Shown here: positions 16,273 to 24,844 of the stretch, piece by piece
How positions within the stretch are numbered: position 1 is the stretch's first letter
Layout: every line of letters begins with the position of its first letter
Assembly (NCBI GenBank): GCA_021199495.1
Contig: JAJQHY010000039.1
Span: 1 to 33,933, forward strand
Reading direction: 5' to 3'
Length of the DNA stretch: 33,933 nucleotides
DNA from: Lachnospiraceae bacterium
Lineage (GTDB): Bacteria > Bacillota > Clostridia > Lachnospirales > Lachnospiraceae
Notes under the pieces: generated by a model
The model's database searches: none
What the model was told of the DNA's origin: nothing
What the model saw: only the letters and a program-made list of their open reading frames with translations
Position numbers and translations under genes: made by a program

Positions 16273-17943
16273 CTACAGCTCCTGCATTTTGGCAGCCGCC
16301 ATCTTCGCCACGCGCATGCCGTCTGCTGCTGCACTGACGATACCACCGGCGTAGCCCGCGCCCTCCCCACATGGATAGAGGCCCAGGACAGTTACAGACT
16401 GCAGACTGTCATCTCTTAAAATACGCACTGGTGAAGAGGTTCTGCTTTCCACACCGCACAGGAGGGTACTGTCATCAGCAAACCCGGGGATGATTTTATC
16501 AAAATGATCCATTCCTTCTGTGAAAGCAGTATTTAATTCCGCAGGCAGAATCTGCGTCAGGTCAGCGGCAACAGTCTGACCTTTGACACATTCGGCGGTT
16601 GATCCTGCATCTTTACTGAAACTTTTCCTGGCAGTCCGAAATGGCTTCGGCTGATCCCTTTGCCCCGGTTCCTGTATCTCTTCACTCCTCATTTCATTCA
16701 CGGTCCGGTAAAAATCCCCATATCTCTCCACCGGCACAGCGCCCTGTCCAAGCTCATATGCCCGCTTCTCCAGTTTTCTCTGAAAGCGCAGACCCGCCAG
16801 CGCATCCTGCCCGTCATAATCCTGCACGCCGACTGTCACAATGACAGCGCTGTTGGCATATTTTCCTGTCCGGCCATGGTAGCTCATGCCGTTGACAACT
16901 GTATGTCCCGGCTCAGAAGAAGCGTTGACCACATAACCGCCGGGACACATACAGAAGCTGTAGACGCCGCGGCCACAGGCAGTGCGGGCAGTCAGCTTGT
17001 AAGGAGCGGCCCCCAGGAGCTCATGCTGTGCAACGCCGTACTGGCTTTCATTGATCAGCGCCTGCGGACGAATGACACGAAAGCCCACCGCGAAAGGCTT
17101 GGGCTCCATGGGAATTTTTTTCTCTGCTAAAAGGGAAAAGGTGTCTCTGGCGCTGTGACCGACGGCAAGGATCAGATTCGAGCAGGAAAGGCGGCTTAAA
17201 CCATTGATTTCCACGCCGGTGACGCGGTCATTTTCCGTGATAATATCTGTCACACAGCTTTCAAACCGCACCTGGCCGCCCCAGCCTGTAATCCGCTCCC
17301 GCATGTTTTTCACAACAGTGGAAAGCACATCTGTCCCGATATGAGGCTTCGCTTCGTACAGAATATCTTCTGGTGCTCCGTTTTCCACGAAAATCTGAAG
17401 CACCTTCCGGATACAGCCATCCTGGTCTCTGATCGTTGTATTTAACTTGCCGTCCGAGAAGGTCCCGGCGCCGCCCTCCCCAAACTGTACATTGGAATCC
17501 GGATTTAAAACGCCGGTTTTCCAGAACGCTTCAACCGCGGCTTTGCGCGAATCCACATCCTGACCGCGCTCCAACAGAATGGGCCGATAGCCTGCCTGCG
17601 CCAGAACATAGCCCGCAAAAAGTCCGGCAGGTCCCATTCCCACGATCACGATCGGTTCTGTCAGATCATGCGCACACTGTTTGGGGAAATGGTAAGTCTC
17701 CCTCTTTAAAAGCTCTGCCTGCTTACAGCGGCTGTTTTTAAAAACTACCTGCTCCCTCTCCACCGTTACATCCACCACACAGCTGTAAATGATATCCGGC
17801 TTTTTGCGGGCGTCCACGGAGCGGCGCATTAATTCCAGCTTCTTAATCTGTCCGGGCTTTATCCGCAGAAGTCCGGCACATTTACTGCGCATATCTTCCT
17901 CAGAATATGTAAGCGGTAATTTCACCTGTGTCAGTCTGATCAC
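16273..17943 (-). CDS. FAD-dependent dehydrogenase of the COG2509 type
   Basis: A 556-residue flavoprotein. A basic N-terminal domain (about 1-85) precedes the Rossmann FAD motif VIVGMGPAGLFAG, then QFGEGGAGTFSDGKL, and near the C-terminus GVESRTSSPVRI and YPCGEGAGYAGGI, all typical of this uncharacterised dehydrogenase family. The GTG at 17943 is preferred, giving VIRLTQVKLPL as homologues begin and GGGGA six bases upstream; an ATG at 17970 is also open. About 30 extra residues rich in K, R, E and Q (around EIQEPGQRDQPK) replace a usually short loop. It lies 74 bases after the HI0933-family flavoprotein. The substrate is unknown for the family. Confidence 0.85.
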   Translation of the reverse strand: MIRLTQVKLPLTYSEEDMRSKCAGLLRIKPGQIKKLELMRRSVDARKKPDIIYSCVVDVTVEREQVVFKNSRCKQAELLKRETYHFPKQCAHDLTEPIVIVGMGPAGLFAGYVLAQAGYRPILLERGQDVDSRKAAVEAFWKTGVLNPDSNVQFGEGGAGTFSDGKLNTTIRDQDGCIRKVLQIFVENGAPEDILYEAKPHIGTDVLSTVVKNMRERITGWGGQVRFESCVTDIITENDRVTGVEINGLSRLSCSNLILAVGHSARDTFSLLAEKKIPMEPKPFAVGFRVIRPQALINESQYGVAQHELLGAAPYKLTARTACGRGVYSFCMCPGGYVVNASSEPGHTVVNGMSYHGRTGKYANSAVIVTVGVQDYDGQDALAGLRFQRKLEKRAYELGQGAVPVERYGDFYRTVNEMRSEEIQEPGQRDQPKPFRTARKSFSKDAGSTAECVKGQTVAADLTQILPAELNTAFTEGMDHFDKIIPGFADDSTLLCGVESRTSSPVRILRDDSLQSVTVLGLYPCGEGAGYAGGIVSAAADGMRVAKMAAAKMQEL

Positions 17944-18017
17944 AATTCTTCCCCATTTCCGTCCGGTCATGCCGGGCTCATCCTCTTAAATCCGGCTGTA
18001 TATGTTTCCTTCCGCTT

Positions 18018-19343
18018 TCACCTGCTGCCGTTGTATATCGCTTCCGAATTCCCGGCCCCGGAAACACTGGCACTCTTCGCCGCCATCATTCCGCTCAACC
18101 ACGCCCAGTGCAGATTATAACCGCCGCAGACCCCGTCCACATCCAGAAGCTCTCCCACTGCGTAAATCTGCGGATATTTTTTCAGGCTGAAATCCGGATT
18201 GATTTCTTTCAGGGAAAGACCGCCGGCGCATACCTGCGCGGCATCAAAGCCGTTCGTGCGCACAACCGTCACACACCAGCACTTGCACAGATGGGCGAAC
18301 TCCCTGATCTGTGCCTCTGTGACCTGCTCTAAAAGCTGCTGCGGATTGATTCCGCAATGCTTCATGAAATAAGCACAGAGCTTTTTATGCAGCAGTCCCG
18401 AACAGAACTGTTCCGCTGTCTGCCCTGCATATCGCTTTTTCCGGGTAAGTAGTGTATCTGTCCATTCCTCTTTTGAATACTCCGGCATTACGTCCATCTC
18501 GGCCGTCACTTCTTTCTTCCGGCTCACCCCGTAAGCGGCATAACGGGACAGCTGAAAGACAACGATCCCGGAGATTCCATAATCTGTCAGCTGCAGCTCT
18601 CCCTTCTGTGTATCTGTCAGCTTTCCATCCACAAAAAGACGAACCACAGCCTGTGTGCGCACACCCGAGACCATTTTCAGATCTTTTTCTTTACAGACCA
18701 GCTGTACCAGTGCGGGGACAACCGACACACAGTTAAGTCCCAGATCCTTTAAAAACCGGTAGCCGCTGCCGTCAGAGCCGGTTTTGGGAGCGGCCTTTCC
18801 ACCGCAGGCTAAGATCACCCTGTCGAACGAAAGGTGCTCCGGCTTTATTTTCTCCACACGCAGATCTCCCTTTTTTGCCGTAAATGCCGTTGCCTCAGCC
18901 GCCGCCTCAAATTCCAGTCGGACTTTTCCGTTTTTTAACGGTATGACAGCCGTCACTTTGCAGCCGGTGCGCACCCGCACCCTGTCCCCGAAGCTGTCCA
19001 GCTTAAAACGCAGGACATCCAGCACCGTCTGCGCCTGCTCACTGTATGGATAGTAACCCCCGTTTTTTTCCCGGTAAAGCATTCCCAGCTCTGTGAAAAA
19101 ATCCAGCACCTGCGGTACGCTTTCCTCAAACACAAACTGAGACAGCAGGTCTGCTGTCTCTGAATGATAATACTTTGCTCCCATACGGGTATTCGAGAAA
19201 TTACATTTTCCATTCCCGGTCGAAAGAATCTTTTTACCCACGCGGTCATTCTGTTCCAACACCACCACGTCCGCGCCAGCCTGACACGCGGTCACGGCCG
19301 CAGCCAGTCCCGCGGCTCCTCCGCCGACTATGCCTATTTTCAT
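18018..19343 (-). CDS. HI0933/YhiN (BaiN-like) family NAD(P)/FAD-dependent oxidoreductase
   Basis: A 441-residue flavoprotein opening directly with the dinucleotide-binding motif GIVGGGAAGLAAA (about 4-16). VGKKILSTGNGKCNFSN, the family signature, follows. The C-terminus has the conserved second FAD contact VCGGYNLHWAWLSG. Start: the ATG at 19343 has GAGGA seven bases upstream; the open frame back to 19385 has no better site. Some members (BaiN) act on bile-acid intermediates, but most are uncharacterised and this sequence alone does not support a bile-acid role. It lies 110 bases downstream of the BofC-like gene, with no clear promoter of its own. Confidence 0.85.
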   Translation of the reverse strand: MKIGIVGGGAAGLAAAVTACQAGADVVVLEQNDRVGKKILSTGNGKCNFSNTRMGAKYYHSETADLLSQFVFEESVPQVLDFFTELGMLYREKNGGYYPYSEQAQTVLDVLRFKLDSFGDRVRVRTGCKVTAVIPLKNGKVRLEFEAAAEATAFTAKKGDLRVEKIKPEHLSFDRVILACGGKAAPKTGSDGSGYRFLKDLGLNCVSVVPALVQLVCKEKDLKMVSGVRTQAVVRLFVDGKLTDTQKGELQLTDYGISGIVVFQLSRYAAYGVSRKKEVTAEMDVMPEYSKEEWTDTLLTRKKRYAGQTAEQFCSGLLHKKLCAYFMKHCGINPQQLLEQVTEAQIREFAHLCKCWCVTVVRTNGFDAAQVCAGGLSLKEINPDFSLKKYPQIYAVGELLDVDGVCGGYNLHWAWLSGMMAAKSASVSGAGNSEAIYNGSR

Positions 19344-19453
19344 CGCCATTTCCTCATCTGATGATACAGGGACAAAAGGTCTCATAAACGAAATGGACTC
19401 ATAAACCGGCCCCTGTTACATTTTTCTTTGATCCCTGCTGTGCTGAACACGAC

Positions 19454-19894
19454 TTAACTGGAATACGTTTCCAGGAAAAAATACAGCGCCTGCTCGTCAG
19501 CAATCTCTTTGCCCTGCAGTACCTCTTCCTGTGTGCTCTGAGGCAAATTCTCCAGCAATATTCCTGTGTACAGATAAATGACTTCTGTCTCACCACTCTC
19601 AAACACCGCCACATGGCCATCTACCACACCCAGCACAAACGCGCCGCCATTACCCGTGCTGTCCGTCTGAATCTGCGTCGTGTCAGCAGGCAACGCCACA
19701 TTTTTTTCATCCACTGTCCGGACAGTCTCTTCCTTCAACTCATCCGTCCGAAAATATTCATCCAGATCTATGACCTGCTCCTGAGACTGCGTACGGCTCC
19801 ATGTTCCGTCCGAAAACAGGATGTAACCTGTCAGCGCAATGAGCAATGCCAGCAGCGGGACATAAATAAAAATCGCGATATTTTTCTTTTTCAC
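19454..19894 (-). CDS. BofC-like membrane-anchored protein (BofC C-terminal domain)
   Basis: A 146-residue protein with a basic N-terminus, one transmembrane or signal-anchor helix (about 6-27) and a glutamate-rich linker. The C-terminal domain (about 87-146) runs FVLGVVDGHVAVFE, IYLYTGILLENLP and EIADEQALYFFLETYSS. This pattern resembles the C-terminal domain of BofC, the forespore protein that restrains SpoIVB in B. subtilis. The start is GTG with GGAGG nine bases upstream. The predicted topology puts the domain outside the membrane, where SpoIVB also acts. A sigma-G/F-type promoter is present. The family match is by eye, so the functional link to SpoIVB is inference. Confidence 0.6.
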   Translation of the reverse strand: MKKKNIAIFIYVPLLALLIALTGYILFSDGTWSRTQSQEQVIDLDEYFRTDELKEETVRTVDEKNVALPADTTQIQTDSTGNGGAFVLGVVDGHVAVFESGETEVIYLYTGILLENLPQSTQEEVLQGKEIADEQALYFFLETYSS

Positions 19895-19925
19895 AGCATA
19901 CTGCCTCCGATCTTACTTTTATGAT

Positions 19926-19956
19926 CAGTATGCCCTCAAAAAGAAAATCCTATTCC
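19926..19956 (-). promoter_or_regulatory. Putative sigma-G/sigma-F promoter of the BofC-like gene
   Basis: The -35 is GGAATA (19956-19951; five of six against TGHATA), the spacer 18 bases, and the -10 CATACTG (19932-19926). With its upstream bases the -10 reads GGGCATACT, which also fits the sigma-F -10 pattern GGNNANANT. Bacillus bofC is forespore-expressed. The start would fall about 25 bases before the ribosome binding site and GTG start. Confidence 0.55.
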
Positions 19957-19969
19957 GGATCCGGCGCGT

Positions 19970-21550
19970 TTACAGCGTCTTAATTCCCCTGAATCTCGCA
20001 ATTACACGTCCAAGGGGCACGATCCGCAGCTCTTCCCTTGAATAGATCCCCGTCATCCCCACACAGATAAAATGCAGGAATACTCCAAAAACCAGACCCA
20101 GCAGGGCCGTTGCAAAGCCGCCGAGCGCAGTAAAGAGCAGCAGCTGCAGCCCATACATCAGAAGACCGATCAGACAGGTGATGAGAAGCGGCAGCCAGAT
20201 CTGCGGCAGATAGGTCAGCGGCGAAGTGCCAATTTCCCTTTCAATACAGAAAATCATAATGACAGCCGTGATCATATAAAAGAGCAATATACTCTGTACA
20301 AAAACAACCGGCGTGATCCCCGCTTCCCCGCAGAATGCCACAGAACGCAGGACAACACCAAGATTGCCAAGCAGCATGGCCGCCATGATGATCATCTCTT
20401 TTCCTTTGAGCTTCATCAGGTCCAGAGAAAACTGATAGGGAAGGCTGAATAAGAACAGGAGCGCGCAGCCTAAAGCCAGCCTCATTAAAGAATCATCCGT
20501 CTGCAGCTGCCACAGCGCCAGATAAGGCTTGCGCAGCGCCGCAAATAAAACAGCGGCAGCAACACTCGACAGAAGAATATATTTCATCGCGCCGATATAA
20601 TATCTGTAATAATACTCCTGCTGACGCTTGCGCAAAGCCGACACCATGCCCCTCTCAATGGAGGTCAGCCCCAGATCAAGGACAAAGCACACAATCATGA
20701 AGAGTGGCAGAATCACACCGTAAAAGGCGCCGAAAAGCACCTGTTCCTCTTCGCCTCCAGTGATCGTGAGAAAGAACAAAAGTACGTATGGAAGCCTGGA
20801 TAAAAGAATCACAACAGAATCGACTCCCACCTGTGAGTAAAGGATTCCCAGCATTCTCACAGCCTTCGGCAGCTTCGGATCAGAACCTCCGTGCAGGCAT
20901 TCAAAATTATATCGGTGTACTATGATGAGTATCAGAAGATAAATACATGCCGCCAGAATGCCGAGCAGTATACCGGGCATGACTGACAATGCCAGATAAA
21001 AATACCGGACCTCAGCATGCTGCAGAAAATCTCCCACCTTTTCTCCGTATGGATACAGGATCAGAACACCTGCCAAAGTCCCGATAATCGTACCGACACT
21101 GACGATAATTTTGGAAATGCCGGTTTTCGTCTTTCCTGTCTCCGCCTGCAGGATCCCCCTGAGCACCTGGAGAAACGCGCCAAACGGTGTGATCCACAGA
21201 TAAATCCGCAAAAGCTGCCCCATATAAGAAATCGAAAGCGAATCGCACAGCCTTGAGAGCAAAAACAGGACAAGCATACACAAAAGCGAGGCGATAAAAG
21301 CGTAAAAGATGCTGCCCCTCACCGCGGCCGCTCCGTAGCCGGGCCGTTCTTTATTACGTTTTCCTCTGGCAGTCCTTGAAACCGCATCCGGGAGATATCC
21401 CAGAAAAAAGCGATAAACCGCGTAAAAAATTTCCAGTGTGCCTGCCGTATACAGGATGCCGTTCGGACCCGCCTTTGTGAAAAATACCAGCACACCCGCC
21501 CAGAGCAGACCCTCCGCCAGATACACCAGATGCTTATTTTTTAAATCCAT
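19970..21550 (-). CDS. Polytopic MOP-superfamily flippase-like protein (MurJ/SpoVB-like)
   Basis: A 526-residue, strongly hydrophobic protein with about 12-14 predicted membrane helices and positively charged cytoplasmic loops. Features of the MATE/MVF/polysaccharide transporter group include a PDAVSRTARGKRN stretch after the second helix, GQLLRIYLW, LRGILQAETGKTKTG and SLPYQFSLDLMKLKGKE. It probably moves a lipid-linked precursor or another amphipathic substrate. Whether it is MurJ-type, SpoVB-type or a distant paralogue cannot be settled by eye. The ATG at 21550 follows the ybeY stop by two bases, with AAGGGA inside the ybeY 3' end. Confidence 0.7.
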   Translation of the reverse strand: MDLKNKHLVYLAEGLLWAGVLVFFTKAGPNGILYTAGTLEIFYAVYRFFLGYLPDAVSRTARGKRNKERPGYGAAAVRGSIFYAFIASLLCMLVLFLLSRLCDSLSISYMGQLLRIYLWITPFGAFLQVLRGILQAETGKTKTGISKIIVSVGTIIGTLAGVLILYPYGEKVGDFLQHAEVRYFYLALSVMPGILLGILAACIYLLILIIVHRYNFECLHGGSDPKLPKAVRMLGILYSQVGVDSVVILLSRLPYVLLFFLTITGGEEEQVLFGAFYGVILPLFMIVCFVLDLGLTSIERGMVSALRKRQQEYYYRYYIGAMKYILLSSVAAAVLFAALRKPYLALWQLQTDDSLMRLALGCALLFLFSLPYQFSLDLMKLKGKEMIIMAAMLLGNLGVVLRSVAFCGEAGITPVVFVQSILLFYMITAVIMIFCIEREIGTSPLTYLPQIWLPLLITCLIGLLMYGLQLLLFTALGGFATALLGLVFGVFLHFICVGMTGIYSREELRIVPLGRVIARFRGIKTL

Positions 21551-21552
21551 GA

Positions 21553-22062
21553 TTATTTATCCCTTGTAATGTGCAGCGCGTCAAGCACTGTGTTCTGTCT
21601 CTCTTCCATAACTGCAGCCTCATCCGGCTTCATATGATCATAGCCGCACAGATGAAGCATACTGTGCGCGATTAAAAAGGCGTACTCCCGCTTCAGCGAG
21701 TGGCCATACTCCTGTGCCTGGGAAAACACCCGGTCCACATTGATCACAATATCTCCCAGCAGCAGCTGACCGCTCTCCAAATCAAAATAATCCGCTTCCC
21801 GGCTCTCATCCTCCAGCAGGGAAAAATCCCCCGGCGTAAGAAAATCCAGATTCGGGAACGACAGCACATCTGTCGGCTCATCTATTCCACGGAATTCCCG
21901 GTTGATCCGCTGAATCGCCCCGCTGTCCACGAGTGTCAGATTCACGTCAAACTCATAGGGAATTCCCTCCTGATCCGCCGCCTGCGCCACCACTGCTTCG
22001 GCCACGGAAGCGGCGTCAAAATCCACCTCAAATTCTGTTTCCTTTTCAAAAATCAGCGACAC
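21553..22062 (-). CDS. ybeY: rRNA maturation endonuclease YbeY
   Basis: A 169-residue zinc metalloprotein for 16S rRNA 3'-end maturation and ribosome quality control. The metal-binding HSMLHLCGYDH motif is at about 132-142, with TDVLSFP upstream (about 64-70). The start is GTG at 22062, six bases after GAGGA. It follows phoH by 25 bases, the arrangement found across Bacillota, and is followed by a flippase-like gene. Length is typical. Confidence 0.95.
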   Translation of the reverse strand: MSLIFEKETEFEVDFDAASVAEAVVAQAADQEGIPYEFDVNLTLVDSGAIQRINREFRGIDEPTDVLSFPNLDFLTPGDFSLLEDESREADYFDLESGQLLLGDIVINVDRVFSQAQEYGHSLKREYAFLIAHSMLHLCGYDHMKPDEAAVMEERQNTVLDALHITRDK

Positions 22063-22087
22063 TTTTTATCCTCTCGTACCTGCGTTC

Positions 22088-23161
22088 TCACAGCATTTCC
22101 CAGCTGCCCTTATCGCGGTTTTGCGGTCCCTGCCCGCCGCGGGGTCTGTTTGCGTTTTTCTCCCGGTTTTTCTCTCTGTTTCTGGCTTCCTGGCGCGCCT
22201 GCTTCTCCTCGTACACCTCGTAAGCCTTGACAATTTTCTGCACCAGCGGGTGGCGCACCACATCCTTGCTCGTCAGCGTGCAGAACGCGATATCATCAAT
22301 CCCGGCCAGCACCTTCTGTGCCACATCCAGACCGCTTTTGACTCCGGGTGCCAGATCCTTCTGTGTACTGTCGCCGGTGATAATCACCTTCGAGCCGAAG
22401 CCGATACGGGTCAGAAACATCTTCATCTGCGCGGGTGTCGTGTTCTGCGCCTCGTCTAAAATAATATAGGAGTTGTCCAGCGTCCGGCCGCGCATATAAG
22501 CCAAAGGCGCGACCTCGATCAGACCCTTCTCCATATTCCTGGCAAAGGTCTCCGCACCCATGATCTGATACAGGGCATCATACAGCGGCCTCAGATAAGG
22601 ATCCACCTTGCTCTGCAGATCGCCGGGCAGAAAACCCAGCTTCTCACCCGCCTCAATCGCCGGCCGGGTTAAAATAATGCGGCTGACCTCATTAGCCTTA
22701 AACGCGGTAATCGCCATGGCCATGGCCAGATAGGTCTTACCGGTACCGGCCGGTCCCAGGCCAAAAACAATCATATGATCCCGGATTGCGTCCACATATT
22801 TTTTCTGCCCCAGCGTTTTGGGTCTGATGGGCTTGCCCGCGATGGTATGACAGATACAGTCCCCCTCTATCTGTGCCATTTCATCCAGCGCGTTTTCTTT
22901 CTCCAGTTCCAGCGCGTAGTCCACACTCTGCTCCTCTATCTCGTTGCCGTGATCCTGATACTGCAGCAGCTGCTCCAGGATATGCCTTGCTTTCTCCACA
23001 GATTCCGCTTCTCCGATCAGCCGGATAGCGCCGTTTCGGTTGACAATATTTACATGCAGGTCATTCTCAATCTTTTTGATATATTGATCATGATGCCCGA
23101 AAATATTCCTCATCTGCTCCATTGTCAGTTCCATGGTACTCTCAAAGGCCTTCTCCGTCAT
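22088..23161 (-). CDS. phoH: PhoH family ATPase
   Basis: A 357-residue cytoplasmic protein. An N-terminal KH-like region (about 15-85) precedes a RecA-like ATPase with Walker A GPAGTGKT (about 134-141), TRPAIEAGEKLGFLPGD and Walker B YIILDEAQNTT. The last 40 residues are a lysine/arginine/asparagine-rich tail that could bind RNA. The family is thought to act on RNA with YbeY, encoded next door; its biochemical role is not settled. The ATG overlaps the yqfD 3' end by 20 bases, with CGGAGGA five bases upstream. Confidence 0.94.
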   Translation of the reverse strand: MTEKAFESTMELTMEQMRNIFGHHDQYIKKIENDLHVNIVNRNGAIRLIGEAESVEKARHILEQLLQYQDHGNEIEEQSVDYALELEKENALDEMAQIEGDCICHTIAGKPIRPKTLGQKKYVDAIRDHMIVFGLGPAGTGKTYLAMAMAITAFKANEVSRIILTRPAIEAGEKLGFLPGDLQSKVDPYLRPLYDALYQIMGAETFARNMEKGLIEVAPLAYMRGRTLDNSYIILDEAQNTTPAQMKMFLTRIGFGSKVIITGDSTQKDLAPGVKSGLDVAQKVLAGIDDIAFCTLTSKDVVRHPLVQKIVKAYEVYEEKQARQEARNREKNREKNANRPRGGQGPQNRDKGSWEML

Positions 23162-24365
23162 CGATCTCCTCCGCTGCTTCTTCCATGATTTCTGATTCCA
23201 CTGCCGCGTAACGAACCGTCAGTTCGCCGCACAGCAGATACGAATCCTCAGTCTTTTCTATTGTAACATTTTCTGAAATAATTTGTACCCCTTTTTCCAC
23301 TAATATTGTATTATTTTTTTCAAATTCAGTGTATAAAATCGCCTCTGCCTCCGCAGGGCCGTAAATTTTCTCGACCGTCTGGTATTCTTTCGCGTCAAAA
23401 AGGCCGAAGCCAAGCTGAACACCTCCCAAAGCAGCCTGAATGATCGGTTCAAGGAGCTGATCCTTCTCTTTCCAGGAAACAGCCGTCCACGGAAGCTTAT
23501 ATATCGTCTGGCCATATGTGAAATAAAAGCCCCTGCTTTCGCGTCCTGTGTACGCCTTCGCCGCGTAAATCTGTTCCAGGCTGAGGCTGACCTGTACGGT
23601 TGTCTCAACGAGAATGTCCGCGTCCGCCTCATACAGAAGATAATGGTCTGTCTCACCGTCCTCGTCCGGCACGGGGATCCGCCCGTCCACCAGTAGATCG
23701 CCCTTTTTCACCTCATCTCCCCGTGCTACCAAAGCCACACCGTTTCGCACATAGATGGAGATCACCGTGCCGTCCGCCGTTGCGTAAAGTCCGGTCGCCT
23801 CCTCAGCGGCCATCACCGGCAGGGTCACATCCGGCCGCTCATTTTCCTTCATGGAGATCTCCAGCACCGTGCCATTGATTTTGCCGCTGGTCCAGGTAAT
23901 CAGAGGAAATTCCTCTCTGAGCGCCTTCTCCAGACTCTCTAAATCCAGGCTGCTTTTGGGAATCCCCACCCAGACGCCCTGCTCAGCCATAAAATCCGTC
24001 AGCTGGTCCTCCGTGATGGAATAATTTCCCTCATACTCAATATGCCAGATCAGCTGCGTGGAGTAAAGCAGCCAGCCGACCGCAGCAGCACATCCTAAGA
24101 AAAACAGAATGCGCGGCCTGAAAGAGGGCAATAAAAAGGGCAGTCCATGTTTTTTCACAATGACTGCCTGTGTCCCGGTTTTTGAAAGAAGCGTTTTTCC
24201 CTGCTCCCAGTCCCGGTAATGGATATTGACTTCAAAGAATTTGCCGTCCGCCCTGATCGCCCACAACGGGATGTGGCGGTTGCCGCAGAGGGTGATAAAA
24301 CGCTCCACGCCCGGTCCGGAAAGCCTTAAGGTAAGATAGCTGCCGTTTTTAAAGTAAGAACTCAT
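23142..24365 (-). CDS. yqfD: Sporulation protein YqfD
   Basis: A 407-residue protein with one transmembrane segment (about 90-106, ILFFLGCAAAVGWLLY) and a long extracytoplasmic part. YqfD-family landmarks are FFEVNIHYRDW near the N-terminus, VWVGIPKSSLDLESLEKAL after the membrane helix, and GVALVARGDEVKKGDLLVDG near the middle. YqfD is a mother-cell protein conserved in spore formers, of unknown molecular role. The ATG at 24365 has GGAGG about four bases upstream and starts MSSYFKNGSY as homologues do; an ATG at 24383 is unsupported. An intrinsic terminator-like hairpin separates it from yqfC. Confidence 0.9.
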   Translation of the reverse strand: MSSYFKNGSYLTLRLSGPGVERFITLCGNRHIPLWAIRADGKFFEVNIHYRDWEQGKTLLSKTGTQAVIVKKHGLPFLLPSFRPRILFFLGCAAAVGWLLYSTQLIWHIEYEGNYSITEDQLTDFMAEQGVWVGIPKSSLDLESLEKALREEFPLITWTSGKINGTVLEISMKENERPDVTLPVMAAEEATGLYATADGTVISIYVRNGVALVARGDEVKKGDLLVDGRIPVPDEDGETDHYLLYEADADILVETTVQVSLSLEQIYAAKAYTGRESRGFYFTYGQTIYKLPWTAVSWKEKDQLLEPIIQAALGGVQLGFGLFDAKEYQTVEKIYGPAEAEAILYTEFEKNNTILVEKGVQIISENVTIEKTEDSYLLCGELTVRYAAVESEIMEEAAEEIDDGEGL

Positions 24366-24397
24366 AAACCCTCCAAACCGCATGATGCACCCGACAC

Positions 24398-24422
24398 AAA
24401 AAAATGCCTGACAGGTCAGAGC
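24398..24422 (-). terminator. Intrinsic terminator-like hairpin between yqfC and yqfD
   Basis: On the minus strand, GC(T)CTGA pairs with TCAGGC around a CCTG loop (24422-24406), followed by A and seven T (24405-24398). It ends 32 bases before the yqfD start, and no promoter is visible in between. A stretch just after the yqfC stop (24475-24465) can pair with 24419-24411 instead, so an attenuator is possible. Confidence 0.45.
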
Positions 24423-24476
24423 ACAGCCTGCCCTCTCTCGTCTCCGTTATAACAAAACAATTATCTGACACCTGTC

Positions 24477-24797
24477 TTACCGATAAGAAACACTAGAAAT
24501 ATATCCTCTCACCATCATATGCTCCTTCATATAATGGGAAATGACCAGACGCTCCCCGCTGATACAGACCACATAGCTGCCAGCCTGCAGCGTCACCGCC
24601 TTCTCGCCGTACTCCAGGATGGATTTGTAATTTTCCACCCAGATCTCACTGCGGCCGATACATGTAATCACCGTGTCCTTCGTGACGGCCTCCATGGGCA
24701 GCTCGTGGGAAAGAAGCTTCTGACGAAGCCCGTCCCTGTACTGCTCAGTGGTCGGTTTATGCGCTTTATTTTTCGTGTTTTGTTTTCTGTGCCTCAT
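24477..24797 (-). CDS. yqfC: Sporulation protein YqfC (YabP/YqfC family)
   Basis: A 106-residue soluble protein with a basic N-terminus (MRHRKQNTKNK) and a compact all-beta YabP/YqfC domain. Landmarks are ITCIGRSEIWVENYKSILEY in the middle and VCISGERLVISHYMKEHMMVRGYISSVSY at the end. Homologues are sigma-E-dependent mother-cell proteins always paired with yqfD; their mechanism is unknown. There is no Shine-Dalgarno sequence before the ATG. Instead the start codon lies in the 3' arm of an 8-bp hairpin, 8 bases downstream of a 12-codon leader ORF with a strong binding site, so translation is probably coupled to the leader. No in-frame alternative start is available upstream. Confidence 0.85.
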   Translation of the reverse strand: MRHRKQNTKNKAHKPTTEQYRDGLRQKLLSHELPMEAVTKDTVITCIGRSEIWVENYKSILEYGEKAVTLQAGSYVVCISGERLVISHYMKEHMMVRGYISSVSYR

Positions 24798-24815
24798 GGA
24801 ATAATTTATGAGGCA
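24790..24815 (-). promoter_or_regulatory. Start-codon-covering hairpin of yqfC
   Basis: TGCCTCAT (24815-24808) and ATGAGGCA (24797-24790) are perfect complements around a 10-base A/T-rich loop. The second arm begins with the yqfC ATG itself. The first arm contains the end and stop codon of the leader ORF 24806-24844, so a translating ribosome would melt the stem. Confidence 0.55.
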
Positions 24816-24844
24816 GGTCGGCTGAATATGAAGAGGTCTGACAT
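24806..24844 (-). CDS. Putative 12-residue leader peptide upstream of yqfC
   Basis: ATG at 24844 to TAA at 24808-24806 encodes MSDLFIFSRPAS. A strong GGGAGG (24860-24855) lies ten bases upstream, while yqfC itself has no binding site. The stop codon falls in the 5' arm of the hairpin that hides the yqfC start, eight bases away, which suggests coupled translation. It is not a known leader; a frameshifted former N-terminus of yqfC is the alternative. Confidence 0.4.
   Translation of the reverse strand: MSDLFIFSRPAS

Noticed and set aside
18018-19343. Bile-acid-transforming BaiN function
   Set aside because: BaiN belongs to the same broad family, but no other bai genes are present and the family is mostly uncharacterised.
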